Assembly: GCF_030247185.1 (NCBI RefSeq)
Contig: NC_080572.1
Coordinates: forward strand, 155,046,365 to 155,110,364
DNA: 64,000 bases
Direction: 5' to 3'
DNA from: Malaya genurostris
Taxonomy: Eukaryota > Arthropoda > Insecta > Diptera > Culicidae
Shown piece by piece: positions 1-10,386 of the stretch. A program made the position numbers and the translations under genes. The notes under the pieces were generated by a model that was not told the DNA's origin, did no database searches, and saw nothing but the letters and a program-made list of their open reading frames with translations. Each line of letters opens with the position of its first letter. Position 1 is the first letter of the stretch.

Positions 1-16
1 AATTTAAAATTTAACA

Positions 17-729
17 ATGACGTTAAATAACTATTTGAATATTTTAAAATATAATGCCCGATCTTTAAAATCGAGTGATGAATTTTATAATTTTCTCAAA
101 GTTCACAAAATTCATATTGTCATTGTGACAGAAACATTTCTTGAACCAAATGTCAAATTGAAAAGCAATCCACATTATGTGGTTCATCGATTTGACAGGT
201 TTACTGGAATAGGTGGTGGAGTTGCCATTTTTGTCCAACAGCAAACTAAACATCGAGTTTTACCTTTTTTGAATACTAAAGTTGTTGAAAGCTTGATAAT
301 TGAAATTTAAACAGTTTATGGAATCTATTTCATCGCTGGAGCATATTTACCATTCCAATGCACCGATGAACAATTAAATTTCTTTAAAGGCGATTTGCAA
401 AAACTGACAAGATATCGACCAACATTTTTCGTGATAGGGGACTTAAATACAAAGCACGTCCAGTTGAATTGTAGGCAAAATAACAGTATTTGTAAAATAC
501 TTCATAATCAACTCTCTGCTGATTACTTTACATTTCTTTATCCCAGTAATCCGAGTTGTTTCTTTTCCGTGAAAAACCCCTCCATAATTGATCTTGTTCT
601 AACAGATTAAATTCACATTTGTAGTGCGCCGATTACACATGCTGACTTTGACTCAGATCATCTTCCTGTAATATTCAGACTTTCCAACGAAGCTAAAATT
701 AATAGAATTAGTTCTATATTCAACTATCA
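17..729 (+). pseudogene. Family A Jockey-group LINE, endonuclease fragment (copy A0)
   Basis: Remnant of an AP-like endonuclease domain, the part of a non-LTR retrotransposon ORF2 that nicks target DNA. Visible pieces are an N-terminal stretch with T-E-T-F (catalytic Glu), then GDLNTKH (catalytic Asp) and IIDLVLTD, and the nucleotides for a D-S-D-H-L-P motif near 650. The frame is open at 17-310 and 395-610 and broken by in-frame stops (for example at 308-310 and 608-610). The sequence matches the corresponding region of the better copy at 26699-27110. It ends at the TA target of the mariner at 730-731 and I do not see it resume beyond 1456. Confidence 0.8.
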
Positions 730-731
730 TA

Positions 732-1454
732 ACACATGGATCAATAAGTCCCGAGACTAAAGCAGAGATGGCGCTCGTAGTAAACCAGTAACCACGTCTT
801 TCTAGAGTACTAACCTTTGCTTGAAACGGGTCAAAATTTTAAGTCGATCCGACCAGAAACAGCTGAGTTATCGAGGTTGGAGTAAAGTCGTTTTGAAGTT
901 TGTTTAAAAAATGGAAAAAACCGAGTTTCGTGTTTTGATTGAGCATTGTTTTTTAATGGGTAAAAACACCGTGCAAGTGAAACAATGGACTGAAAATTAT
1001 TATCCGGACTCTTGTCCATCAAAAGCAACGATTTGTCGGTGGTTCGCCGAGTTTAAAGTGGTCGTACCGACACAAATGACGCGGAACGCTCGGGTAGACC
1101 TGTGGAAGCCGTTACATCGGAAAATGTGAGTGAAGTGACAAAAATTATAATGAAAGATCGTAAAGTGAAGTTCCGTGAGATTACTGAGATGACACAGATA
1201 TCATATGGAAGTGTATTTACTATCCTTCATGAAAAATTGAGCATGAAAAAGGTTTTTTCCAAGTGGGTGCCGCGATTGCTTTCGATGGAACAAAACCAGC
1301 AACGAGTCGATGATTCAGAAAGCAGTTTATCGAAAAAAAAACGTTGGAACCATTGTATCACCTTGAAAGGTGATTTTGTTGTTAAATAACAAAAAAAGTT
1401 TTGAAAAAAAATGTTGTTTCCATTGTTAGTCTAGGGACATATTGATCCATGTGT
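732..1454 (+). mobile_element. Mariner-type DNA transposon, internally deleted
   Basis: Both ends carry about 29 bp of terminal inverted repeat (732-760 and 1426-1454, beginning ACACATGGATCAATA), and the element is flanked by TA at 730-731 and 1455-1456, the mariner/Tc1 target duplication. The left flank matches family A LINE sequence. Length is 723 bp against about 1.3 kb for a complete mariner, so more than a third is missing. Confidence 0.85.
911..1389 (+). pseudogene. Mariner transposase remnant lacking the catalytic domain
   Basis: The first frame (911-1129) starts MEKTEFRVLIEHCF and reads as the first helix-turn-helix of a mariner transposase. A frameshift near 1075-1100 moves the reading into the frame of 1102-1389, which has the second DNA-binding part (REITEMTQISYGSV) and the linker with a WVPRLL motif. 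After the residues RVDDSE the sequence jumps directly to the usual C-terminal tail (CITLKGDFVVK). The whole DDD catalytic core is therefore absent and the copy cannot encode an active enzyme. Family assignment rests on motif recall, not on a search. Confidence 0.8.
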
Positions 1455-1456
1455 TA

Positions 1457-2157
1457 GACATGTGGTGGAGAGTTCATCCGCGTAGCAACGGTAGATCGAG
1501 AGCAATGATCTTAATACCACCACCACTGATAAAATGACAACCGAGTGAGCGGAGGAGAATTTAGCCCGATCTACAAAACATCGCAGCCTGACCAGAGGAT
1601 CTGCTGACCACTTTCGACGATGCAGCAGCCAGTACAGTACCAACTAGCTATCGTAACGGTTATGATAGACCGCGTGTCCTGTTAATTTATGAAAAACCTG
1701 TAGATTAAGTACAACAAATGTTACACGTTAGGATAAAATAAATGTTTTGTTCACTAAGCGGTGCTTAGTACTATGCGAGTGTTATGTAATTTTAATGCCC
1801 GAAAACCCAGCGCATAGCCACATAAAGAAAATCCGGAGGCAAAATCGTACCAGATTCCCCATTGGCATTACGATCAGGATTGAGAGTTTATCCCGCCCAG
1901 TGAAAGCCAATCTACACAGGAACCACCGGAGTTGCTGTTGGCCAGGACCTACAGGAGCCAACATATACATTACCATCAAATATATAGACTTTTTAGGTTC
2001 ACTTTTGTTCCTGCATCAAATGTCTGCATGCTAACAAGAAAACAAACGATGTTTTTGTATCTATGTATTTATATTTAGATATCTTACCGCAGAGATTGAA
2101 ATAAGGCACATTTGTTTGTGCAGTCGGTGTTGAACAGTCGTTCGCACCGCAGCTCTT
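1457..2157. other. Unassigned sequence
   Basis: About 700 bp between the mariner and the start of a family A LINE. The open frames here are short and resemble nothing I recognise. No terminal repeats or RNA gene are visible. Confidence 0.4.
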
Positions 2158-2208
2158 GGATCCTGGAAAATTTTCTGGCTCTCTAGAGTTTCATTGATTC
2201 AAGGCTTC

Positions 2209-2457
2209 AGCCTTTTTCAAGGCTACCTGTATCAATAACAGTCTTCTTAAAAACTAACAATTAGTCAGCCTTTCTCAAGGCTATACAAAGAGTGATATTC
2301 TAATATAATTAGTCTTTTTCAAGACTAACAAATTAATCAGCCTTTTCAAGGCTAGCCATTCGAAGAATTATTCTTCGAACTAATCAGTCTTTATTAAGAC
2401 AACCACAAAATCAGTCTTTATCAAGACTTATCCAAACTAGGAGTCTAATCGAAGACT
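2209..2457 (+). promoter_or_regulatory. Array of about nine short hairpins in the family A 5' leader
   Basis: Consecutive 15-21-nt inverted repeats occur at 2209-2224, 2240-2255, 2267-2282, 2311-2326, 2339-2353, 2359-2379, 2386-2401, 2413-2428 and 2442-2457. Typical units are AGCCTTTTTCAAGGCT and AGTCTTTTTCAAGACT, that is, a 6-bp stem with a 4-nt loop. Copy A4 has related units at 25529-25544, 25560-25575 and 25666-25681, with stems changed in both arms. Internal promoters of Jockey-group LINEs lie in this leader, but no function is shown here. Confidence 0.65.
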
Positions 2458-2523
2458 AATTTAGCCTAGTTGATTTATAATTTCAAAAACGCCTGCGTCC
2501 AACCAGAGAGGCAATAAGCCTAA

Positions 2524-3121
2524 AATACGATTCAGACGGTCCGGCTTTTTCCGTCACCGTCACCGGAACGTCAACCGTCATTCTGATTCACACGATCCGG
2601 TTTCCTATCCGTGTCCGTCATGTCAATTTCTTACACGCAGAATTTGAAGAACTTAGTTTCGCACAAGTTTATTCCACTAATACAAAATCTGGGAGCTTTT
2701 GAAGCAAATCGATCTGTTGTTATCCTACCTTTTAATCGAATAAATAACTTTTAAAATTAACTAGAAAGAGGAAAAACCAAAATTATCAGTTCTACTCAAC
2801 AACGTAACGTACCTTGCAAATCTACTGATAAGTTTAATTACTTATATGTGGTATATTTCGTTTAAGAGTGGGATCTTGACACCGAATACATACATAACAA
2901 ATGTCAGCTCAATATCGCAATCATATGATTCGTACATGTGTGCAATAATCACAGTCCGTCAAATATTCTTTCGGAGAAATGTTGACGGAGCTTGCCGTTG
3001 ACGTTCCGGATCTCTGCTGGATCGTGTGAATGCGCAAAGGGAAAACTCATTTGACTAATTTTGACGGAGGCTGACGTTCCGGTGACGGTGACGGAAGAAG
3101 CCGGATCGTCTGATTCGTACA
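2524..3121. mobile_element. 598-bp MITE with about 55-bp terminal inverted repeats, TAA duplication
   Basis: The ends are near-complementary over about 55 bp (left TACGATTCAGACGGTCCGGC, right ending in its complement with few changes), each including a CCGTCACCGTCACCGGAACG block. A second, inner inverted repeat (CACACGATCCGG near 2590 against GGATCGTGTG near 3018) lies inside. TAA occurs at 2521-2523 and 3122-3124. The uninterrupted sequence is present in copy A4 (25756-25776), which confirms insertion. The 3-bp TAA duplication fits PIF/Harbinger-like elements. There is no coding capacity. Confidence 0.85.
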
Positions 3122-3124
3122 TAA

Positions 3125-3562
3125 GGCTAAAAATAATTCAATACGGAAGAAATCTCAATCCGTTGTTTTAATTTTTTTCTAAAAACATAGACGATATTAT
3201 ATAATTGTAATGTAAAAATAAAGGACAACGGACGGACATCCCTTCCGTTGATCCTATGCTGTCTAACAATATTTAGGATATTCTTCCTGAATCGGATTGT
3301 AGCGACATAGAAGAAAATTTCCAAAATGAACGCTTGTCGTTCTGGGAAGAAACAACAATCTATGCCCCCAGTGACGGCGATGATTTCCTATTTCAAAGCA
3401 TTCCGTACTGAGCTTTCTACTTTTCTGCCCGAAGTGAAAGTCTCATTTCAAATCGGACGAAGAGGAGAATGTCGAGTCTTGGTTGATGAACTGGACGATT
3501 ACGAACGTCTTATCCGATATTTGTCCGAGAAACTTCATAAATTTTATTCTTATGATATAAAA
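3125..3562 (+). pseudogene. Family A ORF1 (gag-like), N-terminal part, decayed
   Basis: Matches codons of the A4 ORF1 at 25761-26210. The first part is full of stops; a clean stretch from 3326 reads MNACRSGKKQQSMPPV and continues through FRTELSTFLPEVKVSF and RRGECRVLVDELDDYERLI. It breaks off after YSYDIK, where foreign LINE sequence begins. ORF1 proteins of Jockey-group LINEs bind the element RNA; the zinc knuckles for this copy lie at 6618-7080, beyond the insertion. Confidence 0.7.
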
Positions 3563-4266
3563 CCGTCATGCCTTCCGTCACCGATCTCAAAAGACTTTTT
3601 TTAACGATGTAGTGTCTAGTTCCCTCGGCAATTCACTTGATGTGCCTCAGGGAATTTATTATGTATATTAATGATATGAAGCGAGTCTTACGTTTTTGTG
3701 ATATAAATTTGTTTGCTAATGATACTGTTCTGCTCATTACAGCTAAAGATTTCCATGAAGCTGTTGCACATTTAAACGAGGATCTAAGTTCGCTGGTTCG
3801 ATGGTTAAAATTTAAGCAACTGAAACTAAACGTCGCGAAAACTAAATATATGGTTATTTCTTCTGTTAGCACCGGTCATGACGCCAATGTGGTAATTGAT
3901 GGTAAAACTATTGATCGCGTTAGAGAAATGAAGTATCTTGGAGTGACAGGAAGAAACAACAATCTATGCCCCCAGTGACGGCGATGATTTCCTATTTCAA
4001 AGCATTCCGTACTGAGCTTTCTACTTTTCTGCCCGAAGTGAAAGTCTCATTTCAAATCGGACGAAGAGGAGAATGTCGAGTCTTGGTTGATGAACTGGAC
4101 GATTACGAACGTCTTATCCGATATTTGTCCGAGAAACTTCATAAATTTTATTCTTATGATATAAAACCGTCATGCCTTCCGTCACCGATCTCTAAAGACT
4201 TTTTTTAACGATGTAGTGTCTAGTTCCCTCGGCAATTCACTTGATGTGCCTCAGGGAATTTATTAT
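3345..4266 (+). repeat. Tandem duplication, 604-bp unit (ORF1 fragment plus RT fragment)
   Basis: The sequence starting at 3345 recurs at 3949 (offset 604). The unit joins family A ORF1 sequence to an RT fragment from another LINE (3605-3948). The second unit repeats the first part to 4266, is interrupted by the insertion at 4267-5078, and continues with the RT at 5079 onward. Divergence between the two copies of the first half is very low. Confidence 0.85.
3605..3948 (+). pseudogene. LINE reverse-transcriptase fragment, first duplicate
   Basis: Encodes YINDMKRVLRFCDINLF followed by A-N-D-T, the position of the RT active site; A-D-D is expected, so one catalytic Asp is replaced by Asn. A V-P-Q-G box lies just upstream at about 3641, but the usual S-I-L-G-P-L-L-F stretch between the two is missing, so the fragment carries an internal deletion. 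It ends abruptly at GVT where the second duplicate starts. Confidence 0.7.
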
Positions 4267-5078
4267 TATTTTTTTTTTCAATTATATAATTTATTAAGGC
4301 ACACTGCTTAAGCTCTAAGATGCCAAGGGCTTTTTCTAATTTTAATTAACAAATAACTTAAATCTAGGATAGTATATTAAGATAATGTAATGACTTTGGC
4401 AGATCCCGCCTTCAGCTGGCTATCGGCACCGGCCGGCGTACTGAATGTAACACGTTGGTAAGTATCTTGGTATTAGCCGCTTTTTTCTGTCCGTGTGGGT
4501 TCGCGGGGGACACCCCCAGGCTACGAATACCAGGCGGGTGGCCCATATTCATCTCATAGACTACAGCGGCCGTCCGTGGGCAATGATGATGATGTTACGG
4601 AGGAAAATGAAAAAAAAAAATATACAGAGAAGTAAATATTACGGAGAACAGAGTATAAAGGGGATATGGGAACAAAATGACTAAGAACGACAAAGATCTA
4701 ATTAGTTGACATCGAGATGGTGAAAGAACGTGGGAGGGGGAAGCAGAAAATTTAGTGACAGCAGAAAGATCTTGTTAGTTCCAATGAAGATGGTGGACAG
4801 ACGAGGGATGGGGAGATTCGGGCGGATGTTAGTGTCGAACCTGTGGGTGGAGTTTCTTCTTAGCATCAGTCGAGGAACAGGGGTAACTAACGCAGATTAC
4901 ACTTGTATATTAATGTGTTTAAGGAATTTATATATGAGTAACATATATGATATATCCCGACTCGCCAACACATCTCGAACCGGAACATCAGGTGGTCTAC
5001 CTCGGGCCCTGAGGGAGTCCTTTAAAACAGACCTGGCGTCACAATACCCCACACATGACCATACGACATGCTCGATGC
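4267..5078 (-). mobile_element. 5'-truncated I-like LINE insertion with 13-bp TSD
   Basis: The insertion is flanked by GGGAATTTATTAT at 4254-4266 and 5079-5091, and the uninterrupted site is present at 3650-3662. A T-run at 4268-4278 is the A-tail of a minus-strand copy. The minus strand at 4897-5078 encodes an ORF2 C-terminus (IEHVVWSCVGYCDARS to FLKHINIQV) closely similar to the end of the I-clade element at 12260. About 600 bp of 3' UTR follow. A clear target-primed insertion, truncated at its 5' end. Confidence 0.85.
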
Positions 5079-5914
5079 GGGAATTTATTATGTATATTAA
5101 TGATATGAAGCGAGTCTTACGTTTTTGTGATATAAATTTGTTTGCTAATGATACTGTTCTGCTCATTACAGCTAAAGATTTCCATGAAGCTGTTGCACAT
5201 TTAAACGAGGATCTAAGTTCGCTGGTTCGATGGTTAAAATTTAAGCAACTGAAACTAAACGTCGCGAAAACTAAATATATGGTTATTTCTTCTGTTAGCA
5301 CCGGTCATGACGCCAATGTGGTAATTGATGGTAAAACTATTGATCGCGTTAGAGAAATGAAGTATCTTGGAGTCACAATTGATGAAAAGTTAACATTCAA
5401 ATCTCATATTAATAACGTCATCAAGAAGATTGCCGGAAAGTATGGTATATTATGTCGTTTGAAAAATGACTTAACGACCCATAGTAAGATTTTTTTGTAT
5501 AAAACAGTCATTTCACCACACATTGACTTTTGCCCATCCATCCTGTTTCTTGCTAGTAACACACAAATCTTGAGATTACAGCGACTGCAAAATAAAATCA
5601 TGCGATTAATTCTAAAATGTAGTAGATATACCTCCTCAGATTTTCTACGGAACGCATTACAATGGCTTTCAGTGAAACAGAGAATTTACTACTTTACCAT
5701 GGTATTTATTTTCAAGATATTGAATGGCATGCTGCCTCGATATTTGTGTGATCGAATTGAAAGAGGAACTGATTTGCATAGGTACAATACTAGAAACGCA
5801 TCTGATGCTAGAACACCAAGCTTTCTGTTAGCCAGATCGCAAAACTCATTATTGTACAGGGGAATAAGTTTTTTCAATTCGATGCCAAGAGAAATCAAAC
5901 GCGCAGCGACATAG
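5079..5914 (+). pseudogene. LINE reverse-transcriptase C-terminal half, second duplicate
   Basis: Open frame from the RT palm through thumb and C-terminal region: F-A-N-D at the active-site position, then KQLKLNVAKTKYM, MKYLGVTIDEKLTF, ISPHIDFCPSILFLASN, LQRLQNKIMRLIL, and an end resembling the CR1/L2 and Jockey-group C-terminus (FFNSMPREIKRA). The active site has the same Asp-to-Asn change as the first duplicate, so the change predates the duplication. The apparent longer open frame running back to 4730 is an artefact that reads through the antisense of the inserted LINE. Confidence 0.75.
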
Positions 5915-6110
5915 GTGGAGTTCAAAAAGTTATGTATTTCAGACGTAAAGTCCGCTTTGTAAGCAAATATTTAGTTAGTTAGTTCAAATTTTTTAGATGT
6001 TTTATTTTTTGCGTATTACGAAGATTGTATTTTTTTTGTTTATATATATTATTGTGAGACGTATTAATTTACTATGTTCGGTATGATGATGATGGATTTT
6101 TAGTTTGTTT
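5915..6110 (+). other. 3' UTR and (ATG)n-like end of the RT-fragment LINE
   Basis: AT-rich sequence after the stop, with TTAGTTAGTTAG and an ATGATGATGG tract near 6083-6093. Short 3' microsatellites of this kind are seen in CR1/I-group LINEs lacking poly(A). The boundary is approximate. Confidence 0.4.
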
Positions 6111-6119
6111 GAGAGTTAA

Positions 6120-6617
6120 AAATAATGAGCAGTCTACAAACGTTTGAGCCTCGCGCGCGAAGCAGGTAGTGACTATTTGGAAAGCGAACAGGACTGGCCG
6201 AAGAGCCTTAGAATTCGGTGTGTTAAGTTTGCTTCGTCGCAAGGTTTAATTTAAGGAATAGATTCGGTAAACTAATTGGGATCGACAGTTGTTGATGAAA
6301 TTGGGCTTGGCTCTGCTCATCCGCAGTCTCGTTACTCCATCGTAGCTGATGTGTGTAGCGATGAACTGGTCCGGCGGGAAGGGCCAGGTGAATTACTGTC
6401 TGATACTGGGAAAGATATTGGGTTCGATTCCTGATGTGATCAAAGATCTTCCCGGGTTGGAAATTTTCTTGATTAACCCTGGATAGTAAATCCAAAATAT
6501 TTGAATGTCAGATCATTTTCTTTTGTTTACTGGTTAAGATATGTGCAAAAATATCAATTATCATTTAGATAACTCGTTCTGCTCACACCTTTGTAGGGGT
6601 ATGATCATCATCATCAA
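6120..6617. other. Unassigned insert, possibly a SINE relic
   Basis: Contains GGTTCGATTCC at 6421-6431, which matches an RNA polymerase III B box, followed by CTTCCCGGGTTGGAAATTTT, a string resembling tRNA-derived mosquito SINEs as I remember them. I cannot find a convincing A box. A CATCATCATCAA tract near 6606 abuts the resumption of family A ORF1. Confidence 0.35.
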
Positions 6618-7080
6618 CCCTTCAAGGCTATCTTGAAAGGCTTATCAAATGATCAAAGTACTGATGAAATTAAAAATCAACTAAGCGAATTGCTTAGTTT
6701 TGCCCCTTCCCAAGTAATACTTATGAAAATAAAGAGCGAATGGTATTTCTAAACCACGCTCTGAAATTTCCCATGAACTTTACCTAATACACTTCAATCG
6801 AAGTGATGTAAACAATTTGAAAACTTTAGGAAAAGTACGTTTCATTTCCCACAGTAAAATTAATTGGGAACATTATAAACGGCATAATCGTATTGCAAAC
6901 TTAACGCAATGTCGTCATTGCCAAGGCTTCGGCCATGGAACCAAAAATTGTCATATGGATATACGATGTTTGAATTGTGGTAAATCGCATTCGAAAGACG
7001 TTTGTCCAATGATTGAAAACACTACAATCAAAACACAGGAACGCCTTCCAGTTCATTTTCTAACGAAAGTAAATTATTAA
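6618..7080 (+). pseudogene. Family A ORF1, C-terminal zinc-knuckle part
   Basis: Continues ORF1 where 3562 left off (PFKAILKGLSNDQS in the matching frame). After a frameshift near 6740 it reads WEHYKRHNRIANLTQC and two retroviral-type zinc knuckles: CRHCQGFGHGTKNC (C-X2-C-X4-H-X4-C) and CLNCGKSHSKDVC. These knuckles are better preserved than in copy A4. The product would be the nucleic-acid-binding protein of the LINE ribonucleoprotein. Confidence 0.75.
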
Positions 7081-7339
7081 TAGGTAGATCGGCCACCTCA
7101 TCCTCTTCTAATGGCAGTTACACTAGTATAACAGGTATACGTCTACTTTCCAATATTTCTTCAATGCCGTTCGCTTCTTTAAACGAAGTCGATTTAGGCG
7201 ATATAACGGAAGATAAAATGATCTACATACAAGATCAACTTTTTCAAATGATCATCCGAATGAATTCGACTTCATCACTTTATGAAGTATTTCAAATTTG
7301 ATGGCAATTTGCGAATAATATATTTGCAATACTGAAGTT

Positions 7340-7988
7340 ATTGAGAGCTTGGGAATCGAAGTTAAACCATTATTTATTTCATCGCTAGAGCATATTTGCC
7401 ATTCCAATGCACCGGTGAACAATTAAATTTCTTTAAAGGCGACTTGCAAAAAACTCATAAGGTATCGACCGAAAATTTTCGTAATATTGGACTTAAATGC
7501 AAAGCATGTCCAGTGGAATTGTAGGCAAAATAACAGTAATGGTAAAATACTTCATAATCAGCTCTCAGCTGGTTACTTCACAGTTCTTCATCCCAGAAAT
7601 CCGACGTTTCTCTTCCGTGAAAAATACCTCTACAATTAATCTGGTTCTACCAGATCATAGTCAAATTGGTAGTGAACCGATTACACATGCTGACTTTGAC
7701 TCAGATCATCTTCATGTAACATTCAGACTTCCCAACGAAGCTATAATTAATCCAATTAATTCTATATTCAACTATCATAGAGCTATTTGTGTGGATTACA
7801 GATCTCACATTGAAAATCATGTGGATCATGAAACTATTTTAGAAAATTCTGCGGAAATTGACACAGCAATAGATAATTTAAATCTTTACATTATCGAAGC
7901 TAGGAATCTTTCAGTTCTCTTTTCTGCTATGAAAAACATAGTTAAGGATTTACAACATGAAATTAAACATAGATTTACTCTTTTGTGA
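7340..7988 (+). pseudogene. Family A ORF2 endonuclease C-terminal part (copy A1)
   Basis: From ESLGIEVKP to the post-endonuclease linker. A frameshift near 7450-7500 separates the early part (IFHR and PFQCTGEQ) from an open frame at 7497-7988 with THADFDSDHLHVTF, the catalytic S-D-H region. The ORF2 endonuclease N-terminal half is missing from this copy. Parallel to 26699-27420. Confidence 0.7.
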
Positions 7989-9012
7989 TTCTTATTAAAA
8001 ATCTTCCAGATGTTGACTTTTGTTAAAATTTTCAACAAGTGATTTCTTTTAGCTTACTTCCCAAAAAGATGGAAAAACGCTGAAGTAGTTCCTATCCTCA
8101 AACCTGATAAAAAGCCAGCAGAAACATCAAGTTATCGACCAATTAGCTTACTTTCTTCTATCAGTAAACATCTTGAAAAAAAATTTGAGAATGATGTCTC
8201 ATATAAATGAGAATTCAATTTTTTTTACCAGAGCAGTTTGGATTTGGCCATGAACATTCAACTACTCATCAACTTGTCAGAGTAATGAACATGATAATAG
8301 CAAATAAATCTCCTAGGTCATCCACCGGAGTTGCTCTTCTAGACATAGAAAAAGCATTCGACAGTGTTTGGCGTAAAATGCAAAAATGTTTGATTTCCAG
8401 TTTCCTATTTATTTGATCAAAATGATTCAAAATTATTTAACTGATCGTACTCTTCAGGTTAGCTATCAGACTTGTTAATCTGAATTGCTACCCGTACGAA
8501 CAGGTGTTCCGCAGGTTTCGAGCGTAGTTAATATTATCACTTCTGATCTTCCAAATCTACCCGTTGGTTGTCAGAAATCGCTATTCTGTGACGACACAAG
8601 TCTGTTAGCCACAGGTAGAAATCTAAGAGTGATCTGCAGTCGACTACAAAGCAGTTTAAATATTTTCAGTGATTATCTGTCAAAAGGGAAAATTAAACCA
8701 AATGCAGCAAAAACGCAATTAATTATCTTTCCTCATAAGCCAAGAGCTTCTTTTCTTAAACCAAACAATAATCACATTCTTAAATTGAATGGCTTGGAAT
8801 TGACATCGTCTGATCAAGCAAAATACTTAAGTTTAACGTATGACAAAAATCTCACTTTCAAGGATCACATTGAAGGAATCCAGGCAAAGTGTAAAAAATA
8901 TATGAAATGTTTATATCCTCTTATAAACCAGAGATTCCAAGCTCTGTCTAAAGAACAAATTATTAATTTAGAAACAAATTTTCAGACCAGCTATGCTTTA
9001 AGCACCAATTTG
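7989..9012 (+). pseudogene. Family A ORF2 reverse transcriptase (copy A1), broken
   Basis: Fragments in A4 order: KRWKNAEVVPILKP, SSYRPISLLSSISK, then an open frame 8207-8416 with LPEQFGFGHEHSTTHQ and ALLDIEKAFDSVW (RT box A Asp), and 8485-9039 with GVPQ, F-C-D-D at the active site and LNGLELTSSDQAKYLSL. Several frameshifts and a roughly 190-codon gap between the endonuclease linker and the RT make it non-functional. It ends near 9012, short of the RT C-terminus. Confidence 0.75.
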
Positions 9013-9083
9013 GAATATGAGTTGAAATTAAATTATTAAGATTTAAATTGGGTGTTCAGCCAAGAGTGGTGACTTTTCAGCCC

Positions 9084-9240
<157 letters not shown>

Positions 9241-9596
9241 TTGGTTGTTACCATGAGGACATCATTTGCTTCCGCAATTCTGAGATTTTTGTGTAGGGAA
9301 AATTCTAAACCTACTTGTATTGTGTAATGGGGAAAAGGAACTTGTATACTAACTTACTAACTAATACAGAGAGCGAATCGATTCAACTGAAGATTGCATC
9401 GATTTTTGTCAAAATTTGCTTATAATATTATGTAACATTACATCTAATGGTTCTATTTTTGTGAGTTTGTGTAAATCATTTCTACTAAACCAGGGAGGAC
9501 GCTTCAAAATCATTTTCAGAATTTTATTCTGAATCCTTTGAAGCATTTTATTCCTAGTGGAACAACAACTTTACTAAATTGGTAATGCATGGCTGG

Positions 9597-10378
9597 CAGG
9601 GCTTGTATTGTGAATCCTCAAACGAACGAAGCAACAAAAAAACATCTGCTGTGAACACTTTGCTTGACATAGCTGAGTTAGAGACCTATATTAGAGGGAA
9701 ACTGAATACGGGAGAGTGTATGCTACTGAGCAGATCAATTCCCTTGCCGATAGTAAATTGCCTGTGCTCTCAGTCTCAGTTAACACATGAACTAAGCAAT
9801 CCATGGCAATGTAATGAAATGTAGGATTCGCTCTTGTTAGTATTGTATGAGAAAGAAGGCCTTGCTTCACGGCGTGCTACATGACGCGAAGCAAAGTCAA
9901 ATAGGCAATGTTTACGGTGTTTTCACATTGTAGGTTTACAGAAATCATTTTTGAACATAATGATTGCATTGTAAAACCAAATTTGATCACATTTCAAACA
10001 TACTTCAAACATTTTATATCAGAAATTTTGCATTTCAGCCCGTTTTCAGAACGATCAATTCGTTTCTTGGGAGTTTACACTGTTTGCATATCCTAGAAAC
10101 ATTTAAAGCAATGTTCTTTAAATTAATATTCATCGGAACTAAAAGTTATGAATCTAGTTTCTTCATAGGCATCTTCAATATGAGAACCATTCATCAAATG
10201 CTGACCTCGTGAAGCATAGGTCTCAGATAGCGGGCATATTCATGAACTAATGAACGAACGAAGCAGCTTTCCTTGCTTGGGTTGTGCTGTGAATTCTACC
10301 TGACATACGAATGTGTGTGAATAGCACAGATGGTGAAACCCTTTTGTTAATATTCGTTGCTTCAATTTGCAAGCCCTG
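9597..10378. mobile_element. hAT-type non-autonomous element, 782 bp
   Basis: Flanked by ATGGCTGG at 9589-9596 and 10379-10386 (8-bp duplication). Ends are CAGGGCTTG and CAAGCCCTG, an inverted pair. The uninterrupted LINE sequence is present in copy A4 (28800-28810, opposite strand). Eight-bp TSD and CAGGG ends are hAT hallmarks. No transposase is visible. Confidence 0.9.
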
Positions 10379-10386
10379 ATGGCTGG

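Larger units (their letters stand above)
2158..9012 (+). mobile_element. Family A Jockey-group LINE, copy A1 (multiply interrupted)
   Basis: The 5' leader starts near 2158 and matches 25478 onward of copy A4. ORF1 pieces follow at 2490-2523, 3125-3562 and 6618-7080, then endonuclease (about 7340-7988) and reverse transcriptase (about 8040-9012) pieces in A4 order. A TAA-flanked MITE and a chimeric LINE block interrupt ORF1. The copy stops at 9012 inside the RT C-terminal region, where a minus-strand family A copy begins. Confidence 0.75.

Noticed and set aside
1747..2034. 95-codon frame in the first spacer
   Set aside because: No recognisable motif; overlaps an equally long antisense frame; composition not convincing.
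3345..4266. CRISPR-like or satellite repeat
   Set aside because: Only two units, made of LINE coding sequence; a plain tandem duplication.
4730..5914. A 394-codon open frame as one gene
   Set aside because: Its first 115 codons are the antisense of a truncated I-like LINE; only the part from about 5089 is real RT sequence.
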